Shown piece by piece: positions 23,401 through 31,130 of a stretch of 36,647 bases of DNA. Source of the stretch: Lachnospiraceae bacterium. Its GTDB lineage: Bacteria; Bacillota_A; Clostridia; Lachnospirales; Lachnospiraceae. Below the pieces are notes generated by a model, which was not told the DNA's origin, did not search any database, and was given only the letters and a program-made list of their open reading frames with translations. Made by a program: the position numbers and the translations under genes. The DNA lies in contig VSNT01000023.1 of the NCBI GenBank assembly GCA_009774465.1, forward strand, positions 1 to 36,647, read 5' to 3'. Every line of letters starts with the position of its first letter. Position 1 is the first letter of the stretch.

Positions 23401-24150
23401 AAGTGCATAAATATCCGTCCAGGGCCCCTGCCCTTTCTGCTGATACTGCTCAATAGGAGCATATCCATGCTTTAAGGCGATGGTCATGGTTTCCGTTCCT
23501 CTTGACGCCTCACGGGCACATCCAAAATCAAGAAGACGTATCTTCCCATTTTCCAGCATCAGATTGTCCGGAGATATGTCTCTGTGAATCAATCCGTTTT
23601 CATGCATCATGGAAAGGGCATGAAAAAGCGGTTCAATCATTGGAAACAGTTCCTCCTCTGAAATTTTCCCCCCTTTCTTTTCCACCAGTTCGCGAAAAGT
23701 AATGCCTTCTATGTATTCCATTACAATATAGGCTGTATTATTAATCTCAAAAAAATCACGCACGCTGACAATAACCTGCTGCTTATCCATCCGTGCCATA
23801 ACCTGCGCTTCCCCTAAAAACTTTTGTTTCCCCCGTTCAAAGCTTTTCGCAGAAGGCCCGATAAAATTAGTTACCTCCAATGATGCCGAAGCGTTTCTTG
23901 TCGCCCGGTCTACCGGATAATATTCTTTAATGGCAACTTTCAGCTCCAGCCGCAGGTCACATCCAATATAAGTAATTCCAAATCCACCTTCACCTAAAAC
24001 ACGACCTACCAGATACCGATTCATTAAAATCGTCCCCGGAGGCAGATGATGCGGCGAAGGGATATAGGTACCTGCGGTCAGTCCGCATACAGCGCAGCTT
24101 TCTCCCTCCGGCACCGGTGCCATGCAATATGGACAATAATTCTTACTCAT
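20467..24150 (-). CDS. Transmembrane Ser/Thr protein kinase with zinc ribbon and large repetitive ectodomain
   Basis: A 1227-residue one-pass receptor-like kinase. Residues 6-22 form a zinc ribbon (Cys6, Cys9, Cys19, Cys22). The kinase domain (about 47-315) has GEGGFGIT, VAIK with Lys75, HRDISPDN with Asp191, DFG at 208-210 and an activation/APE-like region GYAPIEQYQQKGQGPW. Residues 320-430 are acidic and include six-residue repeats (QEEMPV type) at 384-420. A TM helix spans about 442-461. The exported part (about 470-1227) lacks PASTA domains; it has Asn/Gly-rich repeats and three similar units (near 525, 655 and 925) of the type LxxAlexxxxxAVIIxGDIxxxxDL, resembling a right-handed beta-helix. 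Last gene of the FHA/PP2C operon; it probably senses the envelope or a surface polymer. Confidence 0.88.
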   Translation of the reverse strand: MSKNYCPYCMAPVPEGESCAVCGLTAGTYIPSPHHLPPGTILMNRYLVGRVLGEGGFGITYIGCDLRLELKVAIKEYYPVDRATRNASASLEVTNFIGPSAKSFERGKQKFLGEAQVMARMDKQQVIVSVRDFFEINNTAYIVMEYIEGITFRELVEKKGGKISEEELFPMIEPLFHALSMMHENGLIHRDISPDNLMLENGKIRLLDFGCAREASRGTETMTIALKHGYAPIEQYQQKGQGPWTDIYALSATIYYCLTGKVPPQALDRITEDELLLPGKLGIHLSAGREKALLKGMKLQPNRRFASAEEMWRAIYIQQPDERDGAEEKAETEEAIKEVEKTFAAVQEPVRENVEEGPAYEVGETAHDRISESRAGGEEKAEPEQEETSAQEETSMQEEMPVQEEMPVQKEMPVQEEASVQTEPAQPVIRHFNIWNIEKAKLLLGIGIILVCVVVFSAIWMNYSNKSEAVSADSQSMEAEAGEDKQTNVEDDILNAEKDTEAVQTNPHLFDQAVTFTGGDNETFQKLMEDNTVEAVIIDCDYMEVSRAAITKPVLLSEGVFWPIDSLIIAEEGYLQVEGNLDMSYSGYLRMYGKNLCLHVTEKGMFQSNNAFVWMDNASCIVIEGDNGNVESPLEHRLVLSEDVFENSNVNSVTDFTSLQRAIETGKPISIDGDITLKGDLDFNVPVRISEGVTVKTMQNEEGKWYHFVVNAGAVLINNGTLTGDLQARNGGTIINNNTLIMEVAEEMPCASLWIEDKSAVINFGTIDASDTSRFWTNSLLVNLGDFNCYDFYLSGGNMANLGNVIVAGQNSRFEILNGSRLWNKTGGVIDVREEAEILNDAWINNTGEFIVGYKGWFENTMFENNGIFRIENGGRADADRSGVYFGSGEYDIGSADIKVYNTSLHEPEDEKGLTEVTNEEELLNALESSKAEAVIIRGDIIAHKDLTIRKNLIIDYECSLTMADGAAILDYGSIIMLKEGSSLQGSDITLQEEAQIYMEGESDLIVDENGTLLLDSSVMWGWGAAIELSKAAFTLENEAGFAFQDMKLLNLYDSEILLQNKSVFAMPLNFGEMHINGSTVTLSNAGAHSCFYTTSDTELNNCNLNIEAGVLRNRGENLKLQNCSVDIAQSGEFVSDCSNLKLLSGTILKNEGFFSVCGWDEYEFMVHGKVENYGVMEFGITHIDLSEPINNQNKVYYFGSHYQNSDGEWNDAYVTGNTPIDYDTLQ
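22891..23001 (-). repeat. 18-bp in-frame tandem repeats in the kinase juxtamembrane region
   Basis: About six imperfect copies of an 18-bp unit encode hexapeptides such as QEEMPV, QKEMPV and QEETSA (residues 384-420 of the big kinase). As each unit is a multiple of three, copy-number change would only lengthen or shorten the acidic linker before the membrane helix. Confidence 0.75.
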
Positions 24151-24179
24151 GAACCTAACTCCATTTCTTTGTTATATAT

Positions 24180-24208
24180 AATATAATTCTTTTTTCCCAT
24201 GTACTCAA
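24180..24208 (-). promoter_or_regulatory. Candidate internal promoter for the large kinase
   Basis: Minus-strand -35 TTGAGT (24203-24208), 17-bp spacer, -10 TATATT (24180-24185), in the 72-bp gap between the two kinase genes. It may uncouple the large kinase from the rest of the operon. Confidence 0.45.
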
Positions 24209-24222
24209 TATTCCTTTTTTTG

Positions 24223-25440
24223 TCAAAACAGCCATATGGCAGCTATTATAAATAAAACTGTTACTCCTGCCGCAATGATAAATGGAAGAAATTTTTTCCC
24301 GTTTTCCATATGGTATGCACCATTATTCATCATCTCATTCTGATACACAGTATTTTGAACATCCATGTTTTGGTACACAGTACTTTGAGACACTGTTCTT
24401 TCACCGGTACTGCCCCCTGCTTTTGCTCCCTGCGGTATCCTGTTTGTCTGCATCTTAGTCTGGGACGCCTTTTCCAGACGCTGGGCCAGGATTTTCATAC
24501 TTTGAGGGCGGACAGAAGGCTGAAGCGACAATCCCCACATAAGTATCTGCTCCTGCTCCTGCAAAACAGGTACGCCTAATGCAGAAGGGGGAATCAAAGG
24601 ATCGGGATGATTGTCAAAAGTAGTAGTCAGCCGCTCCGGCGAAGCAGGCGGAATTTTTCCGGTTAAACAGTAATACAGCGTAGCGCAGAGGGCATACAGG
24701 TCCGTATACGGTCCCTGTCCTCTTGTCTGATACTGCTCAATCGGCGCAAATCCCGGCTTAAGCACCACCGTCATAGAACGTCCGTCTTCCAGAGAACGGG
24801 CGCATCCAAAATCAAGCAGTTTTAAGTTTCCATCCGGCATCCACATAATATTATCCGGTGCAATATCCCGGTGCAGCACTCCTGCCTCATGGAGGCTTTC
24901 CAAATCATACATCAGCGGCAGGAACTTGGGAATCAGCACTTCCGGCAAAATCCTCTCCTGCGACTGCATAACATGATAAAGGGTGTTCCCTTCCAGATAC
25001 TCCATAACCATATAGGCCGTCTGATTTGCCTCAAAATAGTCCATAACATGTACAATGGAAGGAAGATGTGCCACCGCCCGAAGCATACTTGCCTCACTTA
25101 AAAAGCTCTGCATTCCATGCTGATATATTTCTTCAAATCGCTCCTGCGGTTTGATAGATGCATCCGGCATTCTCTGGGGCTGGCAGCGGGAAGGAAAGTA
25201 CTCTTTAATTGCAACCAGCCGCCCTGAATTCATTTCCTTCCCTATGTATGTTAATCCAAATCCGCCTTCTCCCTTAACAACACCAAATAAGAAATTGTGA
25301 GCATTTCCGCTTCTTAAAACAGTTCCGACAGGCAGATGATGCGCCGGTACATTAACTTCCATACTGCTGCCGCAGGCAGTACAGTATTTTGCTCCTTTGT
25401 CTGACTCTTTCATACAATGTGGACAAAAATGCTCCAACAT
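24223..25440 (-). CDS. Tail-anchored zinc-ribbon Ser/Thr protein kinase
   Basis: A 405-residue Hanks-type kinase closely related in layout to the next gene product. It has a zinc ribbon (Cys6, Cys9, Cys20, Cys23), kinase domain about 50-320 with KGEGGFGLTY, VAIKEYFP with Lys79, HRDIAPDN with Asp192, DFG at 210-212 and GFAPIEQYQTRGQGPYTDLY. A low-complexity linker has repeated VYQN motifs (SQSTVYQNMDVQNTVYQNEM). A C-terminal TM helix (about 385-404) ends at residue 405. There is no outside domain, so it should be held at the inner face of the membrane. GGGAGG precedes the ATG, one base after the protease stop codon. Likely acts with the PP2C and FHA proteins of this operon. Confidence 0.9.
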   Translation of the reverse strand: MLEHFCPHCMKESDKGAKYCTACGSSMEVNVPAHHLPVGTVLRSGNAHNFLFGVVKGEGGFGLTYIGKEMNSGRLVAIKEYFPSRCQPQRMPDASIKPQERFEEIYQHGMQSFLSEASMLRAVAHLPSIVHVMDYFEANQTAYMVMEYLEGNTLYHVMQSQERILPEVLIPKFLPLMYDLESLHEAGVLHRDIAPDNIMWMPDGNLKLLDFGCARSLEDGRSMTVVLKPGFAPIEQYQTRGQGPYTDLYALCATLYYCLTGKIPPASPERLTTTFDNHPDPLIPPSALGVPVLQEQEQILMWGLSLQPSVRPQSMKILAQRLEKASQTKMQTNRIPQGAKAGGSTGERTVSQSTVYQNMDVQNTVYQNEMMNNGAYHMENGKKFLPFIIAAGVTVLFIIAAIWLF

Positions 25441-25441
25441 A

Positions 25442-26845
25442 CTAATTGCCTCCCTTTTGCACTAAAACAAACATCTCCGTCTCAGATCCCAAACTAAACC
25501 GTTCTCCCGGCTTTATCTGTATCGCCTGTTCTGCAGACAGCTTCATCCCTTCCGTAAGGAAAGTACCATGACTTGAGCCTAAATCTTTTATCCATACATT
25601 TCCATTCTCAAACCAAACCTGACAATGTCTGCCGCTTACGCCGGCAGTTGCTGCCGGAAAAGCCACATTGCAGACTCCTCCATTGCGCCCAAGAATCAGG
25701 GGAGCATTTTTTCTTATCATAAATCGTCTTCCTTCCAATGCGCCTGACACTCCCTGCAGCCGGTACCCGGAATCATCGACATGAGAAGTTACGTCTACGG
25801 CAGCGGCTGCCGGTGCAGACACAGGCACAGCTTTAGGTGTCACGGGAACAGATATCGCCGCTGCTTCACTTCCAGCAGATTCAGATATCTCTTTTTTCCT
25901 TTTATTTTTCAACAGATATACAATCAATACAATTACAATAAGCAGTACTGCCGCTCCGGCTGCAATACCGGCAATTATCAGTTTTTCATTTCCACCGGAT
26001 GCAGATTCCATCACATAGGGCACACTGTAAAGATTTAAAAGTGAAATCACCTCATCAATATTTACTGCATAAGCCGCTTCCTCCGCATTTTCATTCATAT
26101 AACCCCATGCACTGATGCCGACTACCGCGCCATTTGTATTTACAATAGGGCCGCCCGAATTGCCATGTCCAATGGAAACATCAACTTGAATATTTTGTAT
26201 ACCGGTTCCTGATGTTGTTGTCAGACGGCTGATGATTCCGGAAGTAAATGTCAAATCATCCAGTCCCCAGGATGTAACGGCATCCACCACCGGGTTATCA
26301 GCGATTCCCGGATAGCCAATTGCATATACGGTTGAGCCTACCATATCTCCCGTAGGGGAGCAGAGCTGTAAGGCACGCCTTTTACTTGTGGGCGCTGCAA
26401 GGCGGAGCACTGCGACATCGGCTACTTCATTGTAACCAACCACATAAGCCTCTTCATAATCCTCGGCGTCAAAATAAACGCGGACATAACTCTTTAGTGC
26501 ATATGTCATTCCACTTTCATCTGTAAAAGAAGTATTCTGCCCTGCACCAAAGTATAAATAATCGGCAATCACATGATGATTGGTTATCAAATACTGCGGA
26601 TCTTCTCCATCCTTTCCTATAAAGAAACCGCTTCCATGCGCCACGCCTGCTTCTATTCCATCTAATGCAACATACTCGCTGACTACCACAACACCATTTT
26701 TCGCATCTAAATGCCCCGGTGTATTTGAATTCGTGTTGGAACACCCCGTGCAGCATACGCCAAGCAGCATAATAACACCCAGCATCAAACATGTAATCCT
26801 GCTTTTGACTGCTGTAAGTTTCCTTTTTTTATCTTTCCTGTTCAT
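25442..26845 (-). CDS. Membrane-anchored trypsin-like serine protease with cytoplasmic FHA domain
   Basis: A 467-residue fusion from the chosen start. A basic N-terminus and hydrophobic stretch end in VCCTGC, a probable but imperfect lipobox. The outside part is an S1C (HtrA/DegP-like) protease with ITNHHVIADYL (His), VADVAVLRL (Asp) and GHGNSGGPIVN (Ser); no PDZ domain follows. A TM helix (about residues 280-305, LIIAGIAAGAAVLLIVIVLI) is followed by a basic stop-transfer KNKRKK and a C-terminal FHA domain (about 380-465) with LGRNGGVCNVAF, SGRHCQVWF and DLGSSHGTFL. So an external protease is joined to an internal phosphothreonine-binding module. ATG 26843-26845 has AAGGAG 9 bases upstream; the ATG at 26854 abuts it. 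Confidence 0.88.
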   Translation of the reverse strand: MNRKDKKRKLTAVKSRITCLMLGVIMLLGVCCTGCSNTNSNTPGHLDAKNGVVVVSEYVALDGIEAGVAHGSGFFIGKDGEDPQYLITNHHVIADYLYFGAGQNTSFTDESGMTYALKSYVRVYFDAEDYEEAYVVGYNEVADVAVLRLAAPTSKRRALQLCSPTGDMVGSTVYAIGYPGIADNPVVDAVTSWGLDDLTFTSGIISRLTTTSGTGIQNIQVDVSIGHGNSGGPIVNTNGAVVGISAWGYMNENAEEAAYAVNIDEVISLLNLYSVPYVMESASGGNEKLIIAGIAAGAAVLLIVIVLIVYLLKNKRKKEISESAGSEAAAISVPVTPKAVPVSAPAAAAVDVTSHVDDSGYRLQGVSGALEGRRFMIRKNAPLILGRNGGVCNVAFPAATAGVSGRHCQVWFENGNVWIKDLGSSHGTFLTEGMKLSAEQAIQIKPGERFSLGSETEMFVLVQKGGN

Positions 26846-26862
26846 ATGTACCATCTCCTTTT

Positions 26863-27576
26863 TTAAACTGTAATCCAGACTGCTGCCGCAGTGTTATTAT
26901 CATTATCACCGTCTATCCTTCCTGCAAGATGCCCCTTCATCCGTTCCAGCCAATCCTGCACAGATACTGCCGCCTGTAGTTCCCTCTCCATTTCGTCCTC
27001 ATAAACATATTCCCAAAATCCATCCGTACAAAGTAAAAATGCATGTTTTCCCGGAGACAGCTCCTGCTCTTTGGTATCTGCATTTAAATAGCTTTCCTGT
27101 CCCAGAGCACGAAAAATATGACTTCTATCCTCGTGAAAACGAATTTCTTCCTGCTTTATCTGCCCCATCAGCACCGCTATCTGGGATGAACTGTGGTCCC
27201 TTGTCTGAAATACCAGTTTCCCATCTAAAAAGTGATAAAGCCTGGAATCTCCTGCATGTGCCCACTGCGCCCATCCTTCCACTATTGACAAAATGACAAT
27301 CGTTGTTTTCATTTTGCATACAGGAGTCTGCAGGGATATAATTTTTTTGTGCGCCGCCTGTACCAGATCGCACAACAAAGCCGGCGTTGACACTCCTTCC
27401 CAGCCATCCAGAACCAGCTTTACCGCTTCTTTTGAAGCAATTTCTCCTCCCCCGTGTCCTCCAAGTCCATCAGCCAGCACTACACATAAATGTTCCTCGT
27501 CTATCTTTTTATAATCCACATAATCCTCATTGTAAGGCCGACCGCCGGTATCTGTGCAGCTTGCATAATAAATCAA
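26863..27576 (-). CDS. PP2C-family Ser/Thr protein phosphatase (soluble)
   Basis: A 237-residue PPM/PP2C phosphatase. RPYNEDYVDY provides the first metal-binding acid, LADGLGGHGGGEIAS the central DGxGGH motif, WAHAGDSRLYHFLDGKL the GDSR motif and LLCTDGFWEYV the late DG acidic ligand, with the final DNDNNTAAAVWITV being the usual DNxT end. No TM segment or signal peptide. It starts with TTG at 27576, eight bases after AGGAGG. It probably reverses phosphorylation by the two kinases of the operon and may set the FHA-binding state. It follows the TM-PP2C gene and precedes the protease-FHA gene. Confidence 0.92.
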   Translation of the reverse strand: MIYYASCTDTGGRPYNEDYVDYKKIDEEHLCVVLADGLGGHGGGEIASKEAVKLVLDGWEGVSTPALLCDLVQAAHKKIISLQTPVCKMKTTIVILSIVEGWAQWAHAGDSRLYHFLDGKLVFQTRDHSSSQIAVLMGQIKQEEIRFHEDRSHIFRALGQESYLNADTKEQELSPGKHAFLLCTDGFWEYVYEDEMERELQAAVSVQDWLERMKGHLAGRIDGDNDNNTAAAVWITV

Positions 27577-27610
27577 TCTGCATACCTCCTATCCTTTTGA
27601 CTACTCATTT

Positions 27611-28597
27611 CTATTTGCATGCAATAATAACAGCAGTATAGTTGTCCTGATTCACATACCCTTTCTCCTGTATCGCATTGCGGAGCTGTTCTGCCGTATC
27701 CTCCGGCTCACCTTTCAGACATGCTGCCAGCTCTTCCTTATCCAGCGCATTATATACGCCATCACTCATAAGTAACAGGACATCCCCTGAAATTAATCTG
27801 ATCGGTTCCGCCGGAAAGTCAATCAACTGCAGCGTCCCCATTCCCAAAAAACTTGTAAGCCCGCTTCCACGCGAATCGCTGTACACATCTGATAACGCTA
27901 TTTCCTTATTGACAGCATCCAGTGCCAGCTTGTTTCTATAGACATGCTCTCTGTTCAACTGCATTAAAATCCCATGCCGGTACAGATAAATCCTGCTGTC
28001 TCCTATAGATAAAAACGAAAATACACTGTCACGCAAAATTCCCATAACAAGGGTAGAACCGCTTTTGCCAAAGCTGTTTTGTCCAAGCAGACCATTCACA
28101 CTCTCAACTGCATTCTGCGCCAGCATAAGCAGCTGCTGCTCGATTGTGCACTTTCCCTGGTAGAGCAGGAAATTATCCAAAACAGATTCTACAGCCGCTG
28201 TACTTATTTTATCTCCGTCCGAAAGTCCGCCCATTCCATCTGCCACTACTGCCAGTAATCCATGCGTCTTAAGTAAAGATTCATCTGATACACCGAAGCA
28301 GTCCTGCTGTCCTGAACGTTCGCCCTGTTCATGTAATTTACCGATTTGAACCGTTTCTACCGGCACCTCAATGGATGCCAAAGACGCCGACATAATCTGC
28401 TCCTCCTTTCTTTTTTTCTGCTTTCTGTAAATATAAAATAAAAAAACCACTGCCAGTATTAACACTCCTGTCAAAACACCTGCTGCAATAAGCAGCCATG
28501 ACCTGACTCCCATATAACTGCCAAGGATATCCGTATTCTGCTCCGCCTGCTTTACAAATTCACTTAAATCATCCACTACCAAGCTGTCCATTTTCAT
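27611..28597 (-). CDS. PP2C-family phosphatase with N-terminal membrane anchor
   Basis: A 328-residue protein from the preferred start. A short N-terminal region precedes a TM helix (about residues 34-57, LLIAAGVLTGVLILAVVFLF) and the stop-transfer RKQKKRK. The cytoplasmic PP2C domain follows with GQQDCFGV, VADGMGGLSDGDKIS, LSIGDSRIYLYRHG, LLMSDGVYNAL and QDNYTAVII. The frame is open upstream to 28627 but the ATG at 28595-28597 has GGTGAGGA in front and starts just after the FHA gene stop; the earlier ATG would overlap it by 29 bases. It is paired with a second, soluble PP2C: the system encodes one membrane-tethered and one free phosphatase. Confidence 0.9.
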   Translation of the reverse strand: MKMDSLVVDDLSEFVKQAEQNTDILGSYMGVRSWLLIAAGVLTGVLILAVVFLFYIYRKQKKRKEEQIMSASLASIEVPVETVQIGKLHEQGERSGQQDCFGVSDESLLKTHGLLAVVADGMGGLSDGDKISTAAVESVLDNFLLYQGKCTIEQQLLMLAQNAVESVNGLLGQNSFGKSGSTLVMGILRDSVFSFLSIGDSRIYLYRHGILMQLNREHVYRNKLALDAVNKEIALSDVYSDSRGSGLTSFLGMGTLQLIDFPAEPIRLISGDVLLLMSDGVYNALDKEELAACLKGEPEDTAEQLRNAIQEKGYVNQDNYTAVIIACK

Positions 28598-28598
28598 A

Positions 28599-29255
28599 CT
28601 AATCCTCACCCCAGATAAATTTCTCACCGCACAGTCCTACAAACATTAATTTCGTCGTTCCTATTGTAATTAAATCATAATTATGAATTTCCATACCTCC
28701 GCCAATCACAGGCATATCATTTACCAAAAGAACATTTTTCCCCTGCTCATGCGCAATATAAAACTTTCTGGTCTGAGGGACAAATGTCACATTTGCATCT
28801 TTTTCCGCCGAAATCGTATTGTCGCCGTGAATGCAAATATCTCCCGCTTCTCTTCCTATGTAATTATATCCGGTGTGAATCCGGTAATCTGTTCCACGAC
28901 AGGGCCCTTCCACCGCTACCAGCCAGCCTACTACAGGCACCGGTGCACCGGCAGGTGTGGAAATATCTACAAACTGTGTTTTACTCATGGATTCTGCCGC
29001 CCGTTTTTTTACCTGCGGCACCTCTGTGGGGCCAAAATTTCCATAATTCTCATAATTGCCATAGTTTTCTCCTCCCCCCACATCCGTGGTTTTGCCAATC
29101 CCGCCATAACCGGAATCACCTTCTTTGGTTTCTGCAAAGGGATCCACTGTAGGAGAAAAACCTCCTGTGCTGCAATAAGGGCAGCTCGCATACCTGTTTG
29201 CATCATAATAGTGTCCTTTGGAACAGCTAATGATTTTTTGTCTGATTTCTGCCAT
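28599..29255 (-). CDS. FHA-domain protein with N-terminal zinc-ribbon-like segment
   Basis: A 218-residue cytoplasmic protein. The N-terminus has CSKGHYYDANRYASCPYC, four-ligand-like spacing for zinc. A Gly/Asn/Tyr-rich linker (GGENYGNYENYGNFG) separates it from a C-terminal FHA domain at about residues 110-205. That domain contains YNYIGREAGDICIHGDNTIS as the phosphothreonine-binding loop, then KFYIAHEQGKNVLLVND and LITIGTTKLMFVGL. The highly conserved SxxH of canonical FHA domains is less clear (ISAEKD). GGAGG lies upstream of the ATG. It may serve as a phospho-dependent adaptor linking the kinases to their targets; partner unknown. Confidence 0.85.
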   Translation of the reverse strand: MAEIRQKIISCSKGHYYDANRYASCPYCSTGGFSPTVDPFAETKEGDSGYGGIGKTTDVGGGENYGNYENYGNFGPTEVPQVKKRAAESMSKTQFVDISTPAGAPVPVVGWLVAVEGPCRGTDYRIHTGYNYIGREAGDICIHGDNTISAEKDANVTFVPQTRKFYIAHEQGKNVLLVNDMPVIGGGMEIHNYDLITIGTTKLMFVGLCGEKFIWGED

Positions 29256-29279
29256 ACTTCTTTCCTCCGTAATAAATAT

Positions 29280-30002
29280 TTAAAAAACTATAACCTGGAA
29301 CATATTGCCCCTGTTTCCCAGATAAAATCTTGTTCCTGCGGCAACAGGCTCCGGATAATTGGGCGGAAGCTGTTTGCCGTCTGCAAGATAGGTGCCATAG
29401 CTGGAACCTAAATCTATCAGCATCGGCATTCCCTGCTGATAACGGATACATGCATGTCTTCTGCTGATACCGGGCGTCCCTTCCGGCATCCTGACCGCGC
29501 AAATACTTTCTCTTCCGAAAACAATTTCATTTCCGCGAATGGGATAGGTCTGTCCCTGCAGAGAACCTGCAATACACTGTACTGCAAGATGCCCCTGTCC
29601 CGGTATGGCGCCTGCCCCTTCCGGATATCCGCCATATGCTCTTTTATTCCCTATTCCTTTAGGGTTTGGACCATATTGATTATTTCCCGGCTGACTATCC
29701 TGCGACATCCATATAATCATTAAAATTATTCCCACAACAGGCACACAAAAAATGAAGTACCACAGGCCGCTTCTGCCCACATCATGAAGCCTGCGCCAAC
29801 TGACCGCCAAATTTGGTATAAAAGACGCCAGCATATAAACAGGTATTAAAACAGCCAGAATGCCGGTAACTGAAAAAATACCCAGAACAAAGAACACGGT
29901 ATATTGAAACAACTGGAAATACCAAAATTCACTCCGTCTGGCACGTCCTTCAAATTTTGCATAATTGCAAAAGACATGCTCTACCGCTTCCATGAAGTTC
30001 AT
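29280..30002 (-). CDS. DUF805 membrane protein fused to an FHA domain
   Basis: A 240-residue fusion. The N-terminal DUF805 unit (about 1-115) begins NYAKFEGRARRSEFWYFQLF, has SWRRLHDVGRSGLWYF, and carries three or four TM helices. After a PGNNQYGPNPKG linker comes a cytoplasmic FHA domain (about 150-238): EIVFGRESICAVRMPEGTPG, ISRRHACIRYQQ and DLGSSYGTYLADGKQ, with the canonical GR, SxxH and GS..GT residues. DUF805 has no assigned activity. The GGAGG site precedes ATG 30000-30002. It is the first gene of the seven-gene signalling operon; no clear promoter can be seen in the 106 bases between it and the terminator upstream. Confidence 0.88.
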   Translation of the reverse strand: MNFMEAVEHVFCNYAKFEGRARRSEFWYFQLFQYTVFFVLGIFSVTGILAVLIPVYMLASFIPNLAVSWRRLHDVGRSGLWYFIFCVPVVGIILMIIWMSQDSQPGNNQYGPNPKGIGNKRAYGGYPEGAGAIPGQGHLAVQCIAGSLQGQTYPIRGNEIVFGRESICAVRMPEGTPGISRRHACIRYQQGMPMLIDLGSSYGTYLADGKQLPPNYPEPVAAGTRFYLGNRGNMFQVIVF

Positions 30003-30102
30003 ATTTAATCCTCCTTCTAAATTTTTTATCTATTCTTAAGCATATTTTATCATCCGGATTTTTTTCATCGTCGAAGTGGTTTCCCTAAAATCTGCTGCGC
30101 TG

Positions 30103-30161
30103 CAAAAAACACCTTCATAAAAGCTTTTCCGTAATAAAACACGAAGCTTTTATGAAGGTGT
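30103..30161 (-). terminator. Strong intrinsic terminator after the transketolase genes
   Basis: A perfect 18-bp inverted repeat (30109-30126 and 30144-30161) with a 17-nt loop, followed on the minus strand by TTTTTTG. It insulates the FHA/PP2C/kinase operon from the catabolic operon upstream of it. Confidence 0.92.
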
Positions 30162-30188
30162 CTTTCTATGATATGTATTCAATATATA

Positions 30189-31127
30189 TTATTTATTCTT
30201 TTCTATTTCAAACTTTTCATATGCCTCTAAAATTCCGGCAGCATTCAGCTTAAAATAACTTTGCAGTGCTTCCCTGGTTCCTGACCTTCCAAAGCAGTCA
30301 TTCATCCCCACCCGCCGCACTCTGGCGGTTCCTTCCTGAGCAATAATTTCTGAAACTGCGCTTCCCAGGCCGCCAATTACATTATGATCTTCCGCGGTAA
30401 TGATTTTTTTTGTCTTCCGGGCATATTCCTTTATCAGTTCTGCGTCTATGGGCTTAACACATGCCAGATCAAGGACAGCAGTGCTTACGCCTTTTTCCTC
30501 CAGTACTGCCGCCGCTTTTAACGCCTCCGGAACCAGATCTCCCACTGCTGCAATTGTCAAATCAGTTCCATCTTTCAGCACATTTCCTTTCCCTATGGCA
30601 AATTCCGGCTTTTCTTTATAAACAGTCTCCGACGCCAGACGTCCCATACGGATATAAACCGGTCCGTCATGACAAATTGCCGCTTCCACCGCCGCATATA
30701 CACTGTTTTCATCACAGGGAACAATTACTGTCATATTGGGAATGGTGCGCATCAGGGAAATATCTTCAATACACTGGTGGCTTGCCCCGTCCTCACCAAT
30801 CAGCACGCCGCTGTGGGTTGCCCCAATAATCACATGCAGATTAGGATAAGCAATGGAATTTCTGATCTGCTCATAGGCTCGTCCCGCTGCAAACATTGCG
30901 AAAGTGCTGGCAAATACCGTTTTTCCACAGGCAGCCATTCCGGCTGCTGTCGTCATCATGTCCCCTTCCGAAATTCCCATATTAAAAAAGCGGTTGGGAA
31001 ATTCTTTTTGGAATACCAGTGTCTGTGTTGCCTTTGCAAGGTCTGCATCTAAAACAAAAAAATCATATTTCTTTCCAAATTCCGCAAGAGACTTTCCGTA
31101 AGCTTCCCTTGTTGATAAATTTCCCAT
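30189..31127 (-). CDS. Transketolase, C-terminal subunit
   Basis: A 312-residue half-transketolase comprising the pyrimidine-binding and C-terminal domains. FVLDADLAKATQTLVF, FNMGISEGDMMTTAAGMAA (with the catalytic Glu that activates thiamine diphosphate), FASTFAMFAAGRAYEQIRNS, GATHSGVLIGEDGASHQCIED and a terminal IIAQEGTARVRRVGMNDCFG are visible. It needs the N-terminal subunit encoded immediately upstream (3 bases between stop and the sequence before the ATG, GGGAGG as ribosome binding site). Transfers two-carbon units among pentose phosphates. Last gene in the operon. Confidence 0.95.
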   Translation of the reverse strand: MGNLSTREAYGKSLAEFGKKYDFFVLDADLAKATQTLVFQKEFPNRFFNMGISEGDMMTTAAGMAACGKTVFASTFAMFAAGRAYEQIRNSIAYPNLHVIIGATHSGVLIGEDGASHQCIEDISLMRTIPNMTVIVPCDENSVYAAVEAAICHDGPVYIRMGRLASETVYKEKPEFAIGKGNVLKDGTDLTIAAVGDLVPEALKAAAVLEEKGVSTAVLDLACVKPIDAELIKEYARKTKKIITAEDHNVIGGLGSAVSEIIAQEGTARVRRVGMNDCFGRSGTREALQSYFKLNAAGILEAYEKFEIEKNK

Positions 31128-31130
31128 ATT

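Noticed and set aside
22808..23475. Long + strand open frames rich in Cys/Ser (for example repeated SSCTGIS) opposite the large kinase
   Set aside because: They arise from the antisense of the 18-bp tandem repeats and the kinase domain, not from real genes.
28683..29411. A 242-residue + strand frame opposite the FHA genes
   Set aside because: It lies entirely over two minus-strand genes with clear domains and good ribosome binding sites.
30003..30108. A promoter for the FHA/PP2C/kinase operon
   Set aside because: GATAAAAT-like -10 sequences exist but no -35 of acceptable quality is at the right distance, so no promoter was listed.
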